Shown here in pieces: positions 46,701 to 54,820 of a DNA stretch of 64,000 nt. Both the position numbers and the translations under genes were made by a program. The notes below the pieces were generated by a model that saw only the letters and a program-made list of their open reading frames with translations, did not search any database and had not been told where the DNA came from. This DNA is from Costus lasius (Eukaryota > Streptophyta > Magnoliopsida > Zingiberales > Costaceae), in NCBI GenBank assembly GCA_027563935.2, contig CM050454.1:3084501-3148500 (forward strand), written 5' to 3'. Numbering within the stretch: position 1 is the first letter of the stretch; each line of letters begins with the position of its first letter.

Positions 46701-49614
46701 TTAAAAGTGAATGTGCAATGTGCGATAGTTTGCTTGATGTATTGTTGTAGGAAAATTGAAAATTGTTAATAGCATCTAGCAGAAGTTAAATACCAACTGT
46801 GTCATTAAGATGTATCAGAAATTTGAAAAAAGAGTAAATTGTGAAACATCACAACCAGGATCTTAAACCTTGACATATTCGAGCTTTTAATAAAAATATA
46901 TAAAAATATATACTGTAGTATATTTATCTATTCTTTGAAAAGTTTGTTTTGACTTGGGGCTAGAAGAAAATGTCATATCTACATCTTTATTAAATTAGTA
47001 ATTCACTTTAGACTCTACATCAATGTCTTAATATAATTTAGTATATGGATGGATATGTTAAAAAGTCTTTTAAGTATTTTACAGATTAAATCCCGTATTA
47101 TCATCTTTTTTGACAAATGAAAAATCCAAATTAATACTATGTCAACTTTCTTTTTAACCTTGCAAACTTTTTGTAATTGGATAAGTTTATTATAAAGTAT
47201 ACAATTAATGATATTTTACTACAAATTTAAAAATTAAATAGATTCGTTAACAACCCTATAATTTAGTATATATTCAGCAATTAACTCTAAGAAAAAGGAA
47301 AACGAAGCTGCAGCATTGAGAATTGAGCAATCACAAGTCGCAACTAGTAAATTCTGGTGATATTTATATAAAATGACTGTGTAACTAGACATATTCGGAG
47401 TTCTCCCTCCTTGGTTTGTTTTACAATAAATGTTATGCTATTGACTTGCATTGCAGGACTGAAGGCTTGGACTTCTGGTAATTTGGATGATTTTGGAAGG
47501 CTAATATCAGCTTCTGGTCGTAGTTCCATAGAAAACTATGAGTGTGGTATGCAATCCTTTTGGACTCTGTATCATGTTCTTCCTTTGTTTGATTCTGTTT
47601 CTTGTTAATCTTGCTTTTTCAGTACTGAGAAATATTCATGGTGTATTTGGTGTATGGATCATCCAAGTGGTACCTGAAATTGACTTGATTCCTTGACTAG
47701 ATTGATCAAAGTACTCGAGGTGTACCTTTGTTGGCCACTAGCTACTATCAAGATGTAGGTACTTTGTTGTAGTATCTGTGTTGTCTTATATAAAGAGGTG
47801 TGCCAAGAATATCTTGTCATCCTTCAATGTTTAAGTCAGCATAATGATAGTTGGTGCATGTGATAGCAATTGTTATGATCAGCGTGAAACTTATAATCGT
47901 GAGTGACCAGGAATTTACATCAGTAATAGCATAACGTGTCACACTTCCTTTCATTACATGCAGGTGAATATGGGAAGAAATCAAAACGATCTAAAGAAAC
48001 TAGAGGAAAATGTTTTGAGGAGCCCCTTCAATAAAGAGTTTTATACTTGTCATTGGGTAGAGCTATGGTTATAGTTGACCTTTTTATAGATAGGACTTTG
48101 TGACAACATTCAGTGTCATATTTGTTAAAAATTGTGAGCTGCTTATTTGCACTTGACAGAGTGGTTAACATTAAGCAAGGTGGGGTTCTGGCTTTGCTAG
48201 GTGCAAAAGTATATCACCATTATGAACTTGGGCTAGTTGCATCCCCAAGGCTAGTTGCTTGGGCAGCTTGTAAGTGACACGTGGGATTATGAATTTGCAA
48301 GGGCTGTTGCTGAGGGTTTCTCCCGGGTAACTCACGAGATGTTGAGACTACAAAATTACTACTCTTAGAGGTTCAATCAATTAACAAGCTTCCTACTGAT
48401 TCAAGTAAATGTTCTAGATTCTCAGAATGTACAATCAAGCGATTTGATGGTTAACTGGCCTTTCAAGTGATTGAAGAATCTGTTGATGATCCACTCTACC
48501 AAACTCTGTCAAGTCATTTAGTTAGCTAGGTTCTTTTTGGGTGTCATATTTGATCTCTTCATAACCCCTTATTGGCAAATGACAGGAGGACAATGGCATC
48601 ACGATAAATGTCTGCTAACTTTGCATCAAAAAATCTAAGATATTAAGGTGGGTGCCATAGGCAATTTATTATTTACTTATGTCTTCATGGCTTTCGGGTG
48701 CTAGGGGATTGATGTCTTAATGATGATCTTAGAGTGTTTGCTGGAGTGTAGTTAGCCTTCCTTTAAAGGTACCCTGGTTTTCTGATGATCAAGTTTTTGA
48801 GATGTCTTATAATATTTACGGAATATTGTTGTCCAATGCTAATCAGTTAAAGAGAACTTAGGTTATATCACCAACGAGCCAAAGGCTCGAGTACTTGTTA
48901 TCATTAGTCGAGAAGGGGATAACCCAAGTCATATCAATAATAATGTTAGTTGGCACAGTAGTTTAGTTATCATCAACATGGAAAAGGCAACCTAGCTCAT
49001 ATCACCAATGATACCCAAAAGGCTTTAGTTCGTGTTATCTATCATAAGTGGCAACTTAGGCTTTACCATTGATATTTCCTATCCGACTTTTGAGAGCATG
49101 TTTGACTAGCCAGTTAGGTTCACCTTCGCTATCTTTTGGTGTATTGTGGTAGTCTTTAATCCATCTCTCTTATACAATACTATATATGTTTTTATTCGTC
49201 CAATATGCTTGTCTCACCGATGCGGTAACTTTTCATAAACTAGAAGACTTTACCTTCGTTTTGAAGTACATTGGATAGGTTAAACACTCACTTGTAGATT
49301 TTGAAAGTTGCTTTTGGGAAACACAAGGATACCGTTACGCAATGACATTTGCATTTGTGCATAATACAGGGTGTAGAGAGATGATCGATCTCTATGAAAT
49401 TCTTTTAAAAGCTCCCGGTGTTTACGGAGCCCGCTTCAGTGGTGCTGGATTTAGAGGCTGCTGCCTCGCTCTGGTTGATGCCGATCTTGCAGAGGAAGCC
49501 GCTGCCTTCGTTAAGAGAGAGTACATGAAGGCTCAACCTGTATTAGCCAGCAGACTGTCCCAAGACAGGCTTGTATTGATTTGTGAACCCGGAGATTCTG
49601 CTCATGTCATATAG
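7450..49614 (+). CDS. GALAK: Galacturonokinase (GHMP kinase), 14 exons
   Basis: The enzyme phosphorylates D-galacturonate to the 1-phosphate in the cytosol, salvaging pectin sugar toward UDP-galacturonate. Exons: 7450-7482, 7689-7802, 12046-12117, 15809-15852, 21235-21343, 34432-34494, 39576-39655, 40137-40236, 40826-40998, 43989-44029, 44124-44152, 46594-46663, 47457-47546, 49370-49614. Together they give 1263 nt and 420 aa, close to the about 424 aa of the Arabidopsis enzyme. All junctions keep frame. GHMP motifs: sugar-side [14 protein letters not shown] at residues 38-51, ATP loop SSGLSSSAA at 137-145, and C-terminal [13 protein letters not shown] at 359-371. Every intron is GT-AG except intron 8, which is GC-AG. 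An upstream donor in exon 4 (15847) would break the frame into exon 5. I see no disabling mutation, so the gene looks functional despite its 42-kb span. The identity rests on family recognition; exon ends are inferred from splice consensus and frame. Confidence 0.92.
8640..9235. repeat. Compound TA / TACA / TACG microsatellite
   Basis: About 600 bp of alternating pyrimidine-purine repeats: (TA)n, (TACA)n, (GTAC)n and (TG)n. Many GTACGTAC and ATGTACGT palindromes occur. All open frames here translate to Y/I/T/H/V repeats and are artefacts of the repeat. Confidence 0.95.
11317..11820. mobile_element. hAT-like MITE with GC-rich ends (504 bp)
   Basis: Terminal inverted repeats TAGGGATGACAA and TTGCCATCTCTA bound this unit. 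It is flanked by 8-bp direct repeats CCAGTACT (11309-11316) and CCGGTACT (11821-11828), with one mismatch. Eight-base duplications are characteristic of hAT transposons. The outer 150 bp at each end are runs of CCCGACCCC / GGGTCGGGG type, and the middle is AT-rich. There is no coding capacity. Confidence 0.7.
13458..13547. mobile_element. Short CAAGG-type hAT MITE
   Basis: It begins CAAGGTTTTGAA and ends TTATAACATTG. It is flanked by a perfect 8-bp duplication TTCTCAAT at 13450-13457 and 13548-13555. The interior carries CCGGTCC/GGACCAG pieces shared with the copies at 16622 and 36331. Confidence 0.65.
14661..14760 (-). repeat. Possible copia 5' LTR/PBS remnant
   Basis: GGCTCTGATATTA resembles the complement of an initiator-Met primer-binding site with one change. 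It is followed by TGTTTTAAAAAAGGGGG, which resembles a copia LTR end. I found no partner LTR and no recognisable gag or pol upstream, so this is a weak call. Confidence 0.3.
16622..16847. mobile_element. CAAGG-type hAT MITE with internal (AT)n
   Basis: The ends are CAAGGTTTTAAA and TTTTAAACCTTG. Flanking 8-bp near-duplications are CTAGTTAA (16614-16621) and TTAGTTAA (16848-16855). An ATAA/AT microsatellite at about 16690-16757 lies inside. It is in GALAK intron 4. Confidence 0.7.
19521..21063 (-). repeat. Probable solo LTR (gypsy-type)
   Basis: The + strand starts TGATGTGTTCCGCAAGTGCA and ends GATAACCTCA, giving TG...CA on either strand. The complement of the start (TGCACTTGCGGAACACATCA) resembles 3' LTR ends of plant Ty3-gypsy elements. 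It lies in GALAK intron 4. I could not find a convincing 5-bp target duplication, so the boundaries are approximate. An internal array at 20519-20800 is described separately. Confidence 0.5.
20519..20800. repeat. Array of TTACGGCCGTAA-type palindromic units
   Basis: About five imperfect units spaced roughly 50-70 bp apart each pair an ATTACGGCCGT(A/G)AAA core with a GGGCGGCCGTGAAAC-like second half. They sit inside the probable solo LTR. Units become more diverged toward 20700. Confidence 0.75.
21968..22013. repeat. Short tandem repeat, three 17-bp units
   Basis: Three consecutive copies of AATCATGTAGCTGCAG, the last with one change. They lie in GALAK intron 5 upstream of the Tekay element. 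Confidence 0.8.
23061..25843 (+). repeat. 5' LTR of the Tekay element
   Basis: 2783 bp. It contains a TATATATATAAG candidate TATA near 23680, an A15 run near 24082 and an internal 23-bp tandem duplication (CCAATATCTCTTGTTGTTAA unit) near 24236. Open frames inside it are not recognisable proteins. Confidence 0.95.
25851..25862 (+). other. Primer-binding site of the Tekay element
   Basis: TGGTATCAGAGC lies seven bases after the 5' LTR and is complementary to the 3' end of initiator-Met tRNA. Confidence 0.9.
26017..27237 (+). CDS. gag: Tekay element gag
   Basis: Gag forms the virus-like particle and binds the element RNA. The likely start is the ATG at 26017 ([16 protein letters not shown]), giving 406 aa. 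An earlier in-frame ATG at 25987 adds 10 residues. A basic N-terminus is followed by the retrotransposon gag domain (EWWTARQ, then [12 protein letters not shown]). Two zinc knuckles follow: [15 protein letters not shown] and [15 protein letters not shown]. The tail is rich in Q and P. The frame closes at TAG (27235-27237), and pol continues in the same frame immediately after. Confidence 0.9.
   Translation: MPPRLCIGSTGRGRRGRRNARAGHAQNPAESVAQRSPDLARDQNENPGGRTDQNVPLAGSVDPSRLAGMPTPVPAVVHDAVQGGVPAPVPPYYASGFMTMLSHFAMLGKEKFGNFKGDSDPWTARNWIRGLEDTFKVMKCPEEDKVGLAEYFLADGAKEWWTARQIALGARASSWEVFKEVFFEKYFSKNFLDSQRQEFMTLQQYGKTVSQYLIEFDRLAGLFPEIVATDRQRSQHFVRGLTFALKDRLSATPLDDFQVIVDAALRVESVRAEITQDKGKSVALSDSKRSRTSFSQGQSSDHSIDFSGRQPKRGGARPQLPPRPAQSVGSTGSAVDRRCYVCGQLGHLARSCPMSRVQCHNCKQMGHYCRDCPQRDTRPQYQPAHSGQSATQPFRPAQPGRPPVQR
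27238..30762 (+). CDS. pol: Tekay element pol: PR, RT, RNase H, integrase, chromodomain
   Basis: This 1174-residue open frame is in phase with gag across one TAG and has no ATG before its protease site, so it probably needs readthrough or belongs to a formerly joined polyprotein. Domains in order: aspartic protease ([12 protein letters not shown]); reverse transcriptase ([13 protein letters not shown], active site [11 protein letters not shown]); RNase H ([28 protein letters not shown]); integrase with an HHCC finger ([19 protein letters not shown], then CLVCQQ) and D,D,E core ([39 protein letters not shown]). A C-terminal chromodomain ([19 protein letters not shown], then ATWEREEDV) follows, used for targeting to modified chromatin. 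The stop lies 10-12 bases inside the 3' LTR, so the purine tract is translated. No other stop or frameshift is present. Confidence 0.93.
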   Translation, partial: GAQQRASAPAHVFALSQQDAQQASGSVLRGIISLYDVPACLLFDTGSTHSFIASAYVKKLGKQPSASLFDLIVHVPSGGVLKSCWELRQCPLNFGDTIMHTDLMILDFSDFDIILGMDWMSTNNALVNCSKRTVTFSPPGSATWTFTGVSGQVAPVISALQARRLLGSGCQGYLLSVIGADSQSSVPIEQIPIVREFTDVFPEELPGLPPMRQIEFGIELQPGTAPISKAPYRMAPRELEELKDQLQELLDKGFIRPSVSPWGAPVLFVKKKDGTFRLCIDYRQLNAATIKNKYPLPRIDDLFDQLKGTSMYSKIDLRSRYHQLRIKTEDISKTAFRTRYGHYEFLVMPFGLTNAPAAFMDLMNRVFIEYLDKFVVVFIDDILVFSRDAVDHERHLRTVLEILRKEKLYAKFSKCAFWLSEISFLGHVISGAGIAVDPEKVKAILDWERPKTVQEIRSFLGLAGYYRRFVEGFSKLAAPLTRLTRKSVKFFWDRSCELSFQELQSRLVSAPVLVLPTGNDGYTVYTDASIQGLGGVLMQHSRVIAYASRQLKEHEKNYPIHDLELAAVIFALKIWRHYLYGVTFEIFTDHKSLKYLFSQKELNMRQRRWIELLKDYDCTINYHPGKANVVADALSRKSRGVLTYLRVAQTEFAKEIAELGVEIVNDTGKGYLAVMMAESQVVEKIKENQFVDKDICDLISKMEQGKRPDFSKDSEGVIRFRGRLCVPQNHPVKEELMSEAHRSKFAIHPGSSKMYRDLKKFYWWPGMKVDIANFVSRCLVCQQVKAEHQKPAGLLQNIPIPEWKWEHITMDFVSGLPRSQRGHDSIWVIVDRLTKSAHFLAIKKTDPLDKLADLYCREIVRLHGVPVSIISDRDPRFTSRFWSSLQRALGTQLRFSTAFHPQTDGQSERTIQTLEDLLRACVLDFGGSWENHLHLAEFAYNNSYHSAIQMAPFEALYGRRCRSPVLWEQTGEKQLLGPQILQGNAEAIQQIRQRLKTAQSRQKSYADRRRRDLEFTVGDHVFLKISPVKGVTRFGKQGKLAPRYIGPFEILDRVGAVAYRLALPPSLGHVHNVFHVSMLRKYIPDPAHVISDSYPPIASDVSFTEPPIQILERKEHRLRNKVVKLVKIKWRNHPESEATWEREEDVKAQYPELFEEGKLIWRTKFSLEGENVII
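30736..30749 (+). other. Polypurine tract of the Tekay element
   Basis: TTAGAGGGGGAGAA immediately precedes the 3' LTR and would prime plus-strand synthesis. It is also inside the pol reading frame. Confidence 0.9.
30750..33531 (+). repeat. 3' LTR of the Tekay element
   Basis: 2782 bp, matching the 5' LTR throughout as far as line-by-line reading shows, except for one T fewer near 33379. Confidence 0.95.
36331..36606. mobile_element. CAAGG-type hAT MITE (276 bp)
   Basis: The ends are CAAGGTTTTTAAAA and TTCAAACCTTG. Flanking 8-bp near-duplications are GTATGCAC (36323-36330) and GTATGTAC (36607-36614). The interior has GGACCAGTCCG-type pieces and a CT-rich stretch like that at 33540-33730. 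Confidence 0.7.
37469..38806 (-). mobile_element. Short non-autonomous copia-type LTR element
   Basis: Direct LTRs of 163 bp (37469-37631) and 162 bp (38645-38806) are flanked by target duplication GGTGC (37464-37468 and 38807-38811). On the - strand the primer site TGGTATCAGAGCC (38632-38644) abuts the 5' LTR and a purine tract GAGGGGGAG abuts the 3' LTR at 37632-37640. The roughly 1-kb interior has an AT-rich half and a GC-rich half (38100-38640) but no recognisable gag or pol. Open frames there are unrecognised. The LTRs end TG...CT instead of TG...CA on the element strand. It is a deletion derivative or a TRIM-like element in GALAK intron 6. Confidence 0.85.
40237..40825 (+). other. GC-AG intron 8 of GALAK
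   Basis: The donor reads AAG|GCAAGT and the acceptor TTATAG|ACG. The GC donor otherwise matches U1 consensus perfectly, as is typical of the known minor class of GC-AG introns. Using the nearest GT, four bases downstream, would break the frame into exon 9. Confidence 0.85.
40999..43988. other. GALAK intron 9
   Basis: This 2990-bp intron includes an imperfect hairpin (41618-41715). Around 43370-43700 are GGGTCATAAACGGG and CTGACCCG repeats on both sides of an AT-rich core, typical of a plant MITE whose ends I could not define. No second gene was seen. Confidence 0.55.
41618..41715. repeat. Imperfect inverted repeat (hairpin)
   Basis: The left arm 41618-41644 contains CCTAGGGCAAGTTAAGAAGG. 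The right arm 41688-41715 contains its near complement CCTTTCTTAACTTGTCCTAGG. The loop is about 43 bp and contains CACACGCCCGC. It could be a small foldback element. Confidence 0.65.
44153..46593. other. GALAK intron 11
   Basis: No gene was seen in this 2441-bp intron. A CT-rich stretch (45420-45680) opens a 97-residue frame that is not recognisable. The rest is AT-rich intronic DNA. Confidence 0.55.
48330..49330. repeat. Intron-13 segment with a paralogous copy at 53868-53898 plus 59790-60715
   Basis: It begins AACTCACGAGATGTTGAGA and ends near CTTTTGGGAAACACAAGG. The direct-orientation copy 11 kb downstream aligns through this length, with an insertion of about 120 bp near 60165-60285 and a deletion of about 150 bp relative to 48815-48955. 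The single CAAAATTAC at 48351-48359 is the unfilled version of the site where the MITE at 53899-59789 inserted. Confidence 0.8.
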
Positions 49615-50780
49615 AGCAATCCAATCATCTTATTATTTTTTTTATTCATAAATTTCATGTACATCTTGTTATTTTATTGCAGATTGACCGACCGGTTTGT
49701 TATTTGACTAGTATCCTGAACTTTTTAAATAGGGATCCTTTGCCATAAAACACTTCGCATTTAGTAATAAAAAAATATTACAAATCTTTTGAAGATTGTA
49801 GTCTTAGTTTTTGGATGATTGTATTCAGAAGAATTAACTCAAGTTGTTTTCTGCAAATGCAGTAGGAAACAAATTTTTTTTCAGGATTTAGGTTTTATAG
49901 TTTAGAATTTAGAGCTTGAAGACAACGCAGTTTATATGATTATTCATACAACAGTTGTCACCGTACGGCATCCCTCTTTTAAGTTGGGCTGGCCGGCTGG
50001 CTTTCCAACCATTAACGGAGGCACATGCGATAATATAGCACGAAGCGCCCAAACATGGACAATTGGACACGGCACGTGGGAATACGATTAAGCTCGCGTT
50101 TGCTTCAACAACTTTGGTGTTAAATAGTAACCATTTTAACATGTTCACAAAAGCAGCGTATCCCCTACTTCCACCGCTGTGGTGCTACAGTAGAATCTAA
50201 TTATACATCCCGCCTCCTCTTATGTGTTAATATATTAATATATATTTAGTAATATAGTATATATTAATTTTAAATTAATTACTTTAAAAATAAATTTAAT
50301 AATTAAATATTATATTAAAATTATTTATTTCATCTTATAAAAATTAACAAATTTATTAAAATAATTATTTTAAATTTAAAAAATAAATTTTATTTTATTA
50401 AAAAAATATATAATAATTTTAATTTTTTACTTTAAAAATAAAATTAATAATTAAATTTTATATTAAAATTAATTATTTTATCTTATAAAATTTAATAATT
50501 TTATTAAAATAATTATTTTTTTATTTTACCATAAAAATATATAATTTTATATTATTACTTTAAAAATAAATTAATAATTAAATTTTATATTAAAATTAAT
50601 TATTTAATCTTATAAAATTTAATAATTTTTATTAAAATACTTTATAAATAATTCTTATTTTATTATAAAAATATATAATTTTAACTTTAATATATTTTAT
50701 TAAATTAATATTTATTTATTTATTAATAATACTAATAACATAATAAATCTACTAAATAATTGCTACAGATAGCTACACAG
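49615..50780. other. GALAK 3' UTR/flank and AT-rich spacer
   Basis: The first 170 bp probably hold the 3' UTR, with AATAAAAAAATA near 49768 as a candidate polyadenylation signal. 49775-50110 is related to 63424-63920 (direct duplicate). 50200-50770 is almost pure A/T with repeated TTAATAATTAAATTTTATAT units. No gene was seen. Confidence 0.6.
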
Positions 50781-51146
50781 CACAGCATAATCAAATTTGA
50801 CCTAAGCTTCGGCGCAACCAGACGGCACAATTTCCGTGGGACCACTCCGAACGCACAGTGGGAATACGATTAAGCTCCGGCGCAACCAGACGGCACCAGA
50901 ATTTGAAAGCTAGTGCATGATGCCAAAGACGCGTTGATCTAGATCTGCCATTGCGTCCGGAAATGTCATTGAAACGCACACGCGGTGGTGACTTTCGTCG
51001 ATCTAGATCTGTGTTAGGCGCGCTCTCCAGTCTCAAGGAAACCCACTTATGCACGTTCGTAAAATTGCTCGTGCCAAAAGAATTTTTTTAAAAAATATTA
51101 AAAAATGTTACTGATATCTAAGATGCTATCCTAAGATTTTTCACAT
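50781..51146 (+). promoter_or_regulatory. Cupin upstream region with an internal repeat
   Basis: GGCGCAACCAGACGGCAC occurs twice, at about 50811 and 50879. GGGAATACGATTAAGCTC occurs here and again at about 50088. 51045-51146 has a diverged direct copy at 62725-62812. Regulatory roles are inferred from position only. Confidence 0.4.
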
Positions 51147-51153
51147 TATAAAA
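51147..51153 (+). promoter_or_regulatory. TATA box of the cupin gene
   Basis: TATAAAA in the context CACATTATAAAAACCC lies 95-101 bp before the ATG at 51248. Transcription would begin near 51178, so the ATG at 51162 would not be in the mRNA. Confidence 0.65.
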
Positions 51154-51247
51154 ACCCAATCATGGCTGCACGGTTCTTCCATTCTAACTCGCTTCTGCTA
51201 TCTAAGAGCAATTCGTTCCTGATCGAGGTGACCGGCGTTGCTCCACT

Positions 51248-52468
51248 ATGGCAGGCGGCGGCGCAGGCTCCATTACGGACAGCACGACCACCCACGAAGG
51301 CGTTCTCGTTGATTTCCCCCTCCGCCTGCAGCCACAGCGCTTCCTGTTGCCGCATTACGCCGACACACTTAAAGTCGGCTACGCCGTTCAAGGTGACGCA
51401 TTTGCTTTTCCTCTGTCCTAACAAACGTCGGAATTTTCGTCCCTTATGATTAACAAAAAAAAAAGAAAATTTAAGCGTCGGTTCTGCTGTGCGTGTGCTG
51501 TCGTATAGGGAGATGTGTCGTCGGAGTGTATCTCCCCGGCGAAACCACAGAGAGAGTCGTCCAGTTCCGAGAAGGAGACGTCCTCATCGTGCCCAACGCA
51601 ACCGTGACGTGGTGGTACAACGACGGCGACTCCCCCTGCGACATCGTCTTCCTCGGCGACGCCTCCGCCGGCCTCCAGAAGGGCCTCATCACCTATTTCT
51701 TCGTCGCCGGCCGCTTCGCCGAGTACAACGGCTTCACGTCCGAGCTCCTCGCCGGAGCCCTCGGCGCGAGCGAGGACACTGCCGGGCGGCTCTTCAAGTC
51801 GCAGCCCGCCACCGAGGTCCTCGAGCTCGCTCGCGGGCGCCTCCGCGTCGAGCCCAGCGAGGCCGACCGCGAGGGCATAGTCCTGAGCGTCGCAAGCGCG
51901 GCCGGCAGCGACGCGGCAGTCAAGGGCGGAGGGTGCGTGGCGCGGATGGCGATTACGAGGCCGGAAGCGCCTGCGACGTTCTCGGTTGACTTCACCAGGC
52001 TCGAGCCCGGCGCCACGCGCGTGCCGGGATACTACGACGCCGTGCAGCTGGTGCACGTCACCACGGGCGGCGGCAGGGTTCAGATTAGCGGGATGAACGG
52101 CAAGAAGGACTACGACGAGGAGGTGACGGCGGGAAGCGTATTCGTAGTGAAGAAGTTCTACGCGATGGCGGTGGTGGCGGGCGACAAGGGGATGGAGTGG
52201 TTCTCAATTGTCAAAGACGAAGAGTAAGAGCTCCATCTTTTGTTTGTTCTTTTCGAGTTAACTTTTTTAATTATGTTTGACTTTTCTATAGTCATATTTG
52301 ACTTTTTTATAATTATGTTTGACTTCTTTCCGGATGGAGCATTCATGCAGGGCGGCGTTCAGCGCGTTAGTGGGGAAGACATCGCCATTAAACCGCATAA
52401 ATCCACAAATTCTGGAGATTTGTCTTAACCAAAGCCTGGATTCGGTGAAGATTGCGGCGGAAAATTAA
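51248..52468 (+). CDS. Legumin-like (11S-globulin-like) bicupin protein, 3 exons
   Basis: Exons 51248-51392, 51509-52223 and 52351-52468 give 978 nt and 325 aa, in frame with GT-AG introns. It matches the plant RmlC-like cupins related to 11S seed globulins (the Arabidopsis At1g07750/At2g28680 type, about 356 aa). The N-terminal cupin includes LPHYADTLKVGYAVQG (residues 34-49) and GDVLIVPNATVTWWYNDGD. The C-terminal cupin includes VPGYYDAVQLVHVTTGGGRV and AGSVFVVKKFYAMAVV. Exon 3 encodes the conserved tail (FSALVGKTSPLNRINPQILE). No signal peptide is visible, so it is probably cytosolic and not a stored globulin. The N-terminus is about 30 residues shorter than relatives; the upstream frame is closed by a TAA at 51203. 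Exon 2 is very GC-rich. Its biochemical role is not known. Confidence 0.85.
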
Positions 52469-53867
52469 GATTTGAAGGCACCTCCGCCCAAGTAATAAGA
52501 GCATCCAACTTAATTATTAAATCATGTGCTATAATATATCAATAAGCTTGCATCCATGCTTCAAGCTCTTTTGATTGATTTGATGCAAGTGGCTAATTAT
52601 GTAGCATTTCTTTCACTGTTTAATTTATTACTGAAAAAAAAAATTCCAAATCTGCGCTCCAAGATTAATATATTACTAGTGTATTTAATAGATATTTACC
52701 TTCAAATAAATACTCTTATCATGAAGTCCGCTTCGTTTTTGTTGCAACTGGCATTGCACTCCACCTCAGACATAACCCCGACAGACTGTTTATTTGGGAG
52801 AAAAGTTATAAAAAATAAAAAATAAAAAATATATAAATTTATTTACTTAAGCAGACGAAAAGTTTAGAAGAAAAAATAAGAGAAAAATTTTAGGTATTAA
52901 TCTCTCCATTTGTTTTTCGCATTAGGCGGAAAGCTGAATTATATTTTAACTTTACTAACTTCACACTTTACTTTTCACCTAACCATTGCTCGTATTTAAT
53001 ATTTAATATTTTAATAATTCTATGATATGAATAGTATATATGTAATATGAGTGAAAAAAATAAAAATTGGGGATGTATATATCAATCTTTTAAACTTTGT
53101 TTTCTTCCAAGTAAACACAAGGAAGAAAAACTTATTACGCATTCTATCTATTTATTTTTTCTTTCTTTTCTTCTTTCTTTTTTGTTGTATTTTTCATTCA
53201 TCCAAGTAAACATAGTATAAATGAGGCCTTATGTTATAGATGATATATTTTACGATTATGAGTCTTGTATTTATGCTCTACCTTTGATATTATCGCAACT
53301 TTTTTTCATCAAACTCCCATAAATCATAAAATAAGAAAAAAAAAATAATAAGACAAAATATTTTTCTATTTTTTTATAAAAAAATTCAATCTAAAATCAA
53401 TCCTGATGAAACTAAATTATTTTACACTAAAACTTAAATGTGAACTAGAACTAATTTTCACAAAGACCAATCTATAAGACTGAACCAAAACAATTTCAGA
53501 TTCAGATCACTTTTGTTCGATAAGGTTTAATTTTTAAATGTTTTGCACACTTTAATTTTGTTAAAAAAAAATATTAAAACCTAGAAAAAATTTACAAATT
53601 TATGATTTTGTTTCCTTGCATTTTACATATTTAAAGCAAAAAAAAAATATTATAGTATAATCATTCATATGAAATAAAACATAAACCAGATCAAACTGCT
53701 TTTCTTTTATTATTAAAAAAATGAACCCAAAAAATATTCAAAATTTGAATTTTTTTTTTCAATTAAGTGAAAAAAAGGACGGTGGACTACAAATATCAGC
53801 TCGGTTTTGGCTTTAATCCAAGAGGTCGAACGTGGTGGGTGTATGTAACGATCGTTGAAATAATTGC
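52469..53867. other. Cupin 3' UTR and AT-rich intergenic DNA
   Basis: AATAAG near 52494 may be a polyadenylation signal. The rest is AT-rich with homopolymer runs. No gene was seen. Confidence 0.5.
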
Positions 53868-54059
53868 AACTCACGAGATGTTGAGAGTACAAAATTACGA
53901 AAAAAAATTTTGGGAAAGGGTATCCGCTGCAATTGGGGAAGGGTATTAGCACTTATTTTAACGTAATGTTATAATATAGCATAAGTGCTATACGATAATA
54001 TATTAATGTTATACAAAAATGTATATATATTGTACGATATTTTAGCTAAACATGTTATA

Positions 54060-54074
54060 CCATAATATAAATAT

Positions 54075-54145
<71 letters not shown>
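54060..54145. repeat. (AT)n microsatellite
   Basis: About 80 bp of TA dinucleotides lie in the left arm of the MITE next to the copia insertion. Confidence 0.95.
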
Positions 54146-54146
<1 letters not shown>

Positions 54147-54155
54147 AACAATAAT

Positions 54156-54327
54156 TGTAAAATTGTGAAACTGAAAGTCTGCCTATCTCAGCAGCTTTTC
54201 ATTCAATTTATAGAAAATCCTAAACGGGTATGAGTTTAATACATAGGGGTAAAACAGTAAAATATATTTACAGCTAATTACAATATAACTAATATTTACA
54301 AATCTATTTACATGTCTATCACTAACA
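54156..54327 (-). repeat. 3' LTR of the copia element
   Basis: 172 bp, next to the purine tract TTGAGGGGGGA (complement) at 54328-54338. Confidence 0.92.
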
Positions 54328-54334
54328 TCCCCCC

Positions 54335-54820
54335 TCAAATTGATGTGTCATGATCAATAAGCATCAATTTGTTAACTAAGAACTGATGACGAGGCTTGGA
54401 AAGAACTTTAGTAAAGATATCAGCAATTTGAAATTTTGTGATAATGTGTGGAAGAGTAAAAAGATTAGAATCGTAAGCTTCACGAATATAGTGACAATCA
54501 AATTCAATGTGTTTGGTGCACTCATGATATACAGGATTCACAGCAATTTGAATGGCACTTGTATTATCAGCGTGCAAAGAAGTAGGCTCAAGTTGAGGAA
54601 ATCCAAGCTCCCCTAACAATCCGCGTAGCCAAATAATCTCAGAACAAGCAGAAAACATAGCTCTATATTCTGACTCAGTAAAGGACTTCGACACTCGATC
54701 TTGCTTCTTACTTTTCCAAGAAATAAGAGAATCACCTAGAAACATACACCAACCAGTAACAGAACGTCGTGTGTCAGAACAACCAGCCCAATCAGCATCG
54801 CTATAAGGACCAAGCGAAGC
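54335..54820 (-). pseudogene. Copia RNase H segment
   Basis: The reading GWCMFLGDSLISWKSKKQ, then SFTESEYRA and LHADNTSAIQIAVNPVYHE, is the conserved copia RNase H end of the polyprotein. It is one frame away from the reverse transcriptase reading; a single-base deletion near 54815 explains this (YSDADWAGCSDTRRSVTG is split across frames). Confidence 0.85.

Noticed and set aside
51162..51449. ATG at 51162 as the cupin start or as a separate small gene
   Set aside because: It is in a different frame from the cupin and lies only about 10 bp after the TATA box, too close to be within the transcript. The frame at 51248 gives cupin-like residues up to the splice site.
51489..51989. Arg-rich 166-codon frame on the + strand and frames on the - strand over the cupin
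   Set aside because: Shadows of the GC-rich cupin exon 2.
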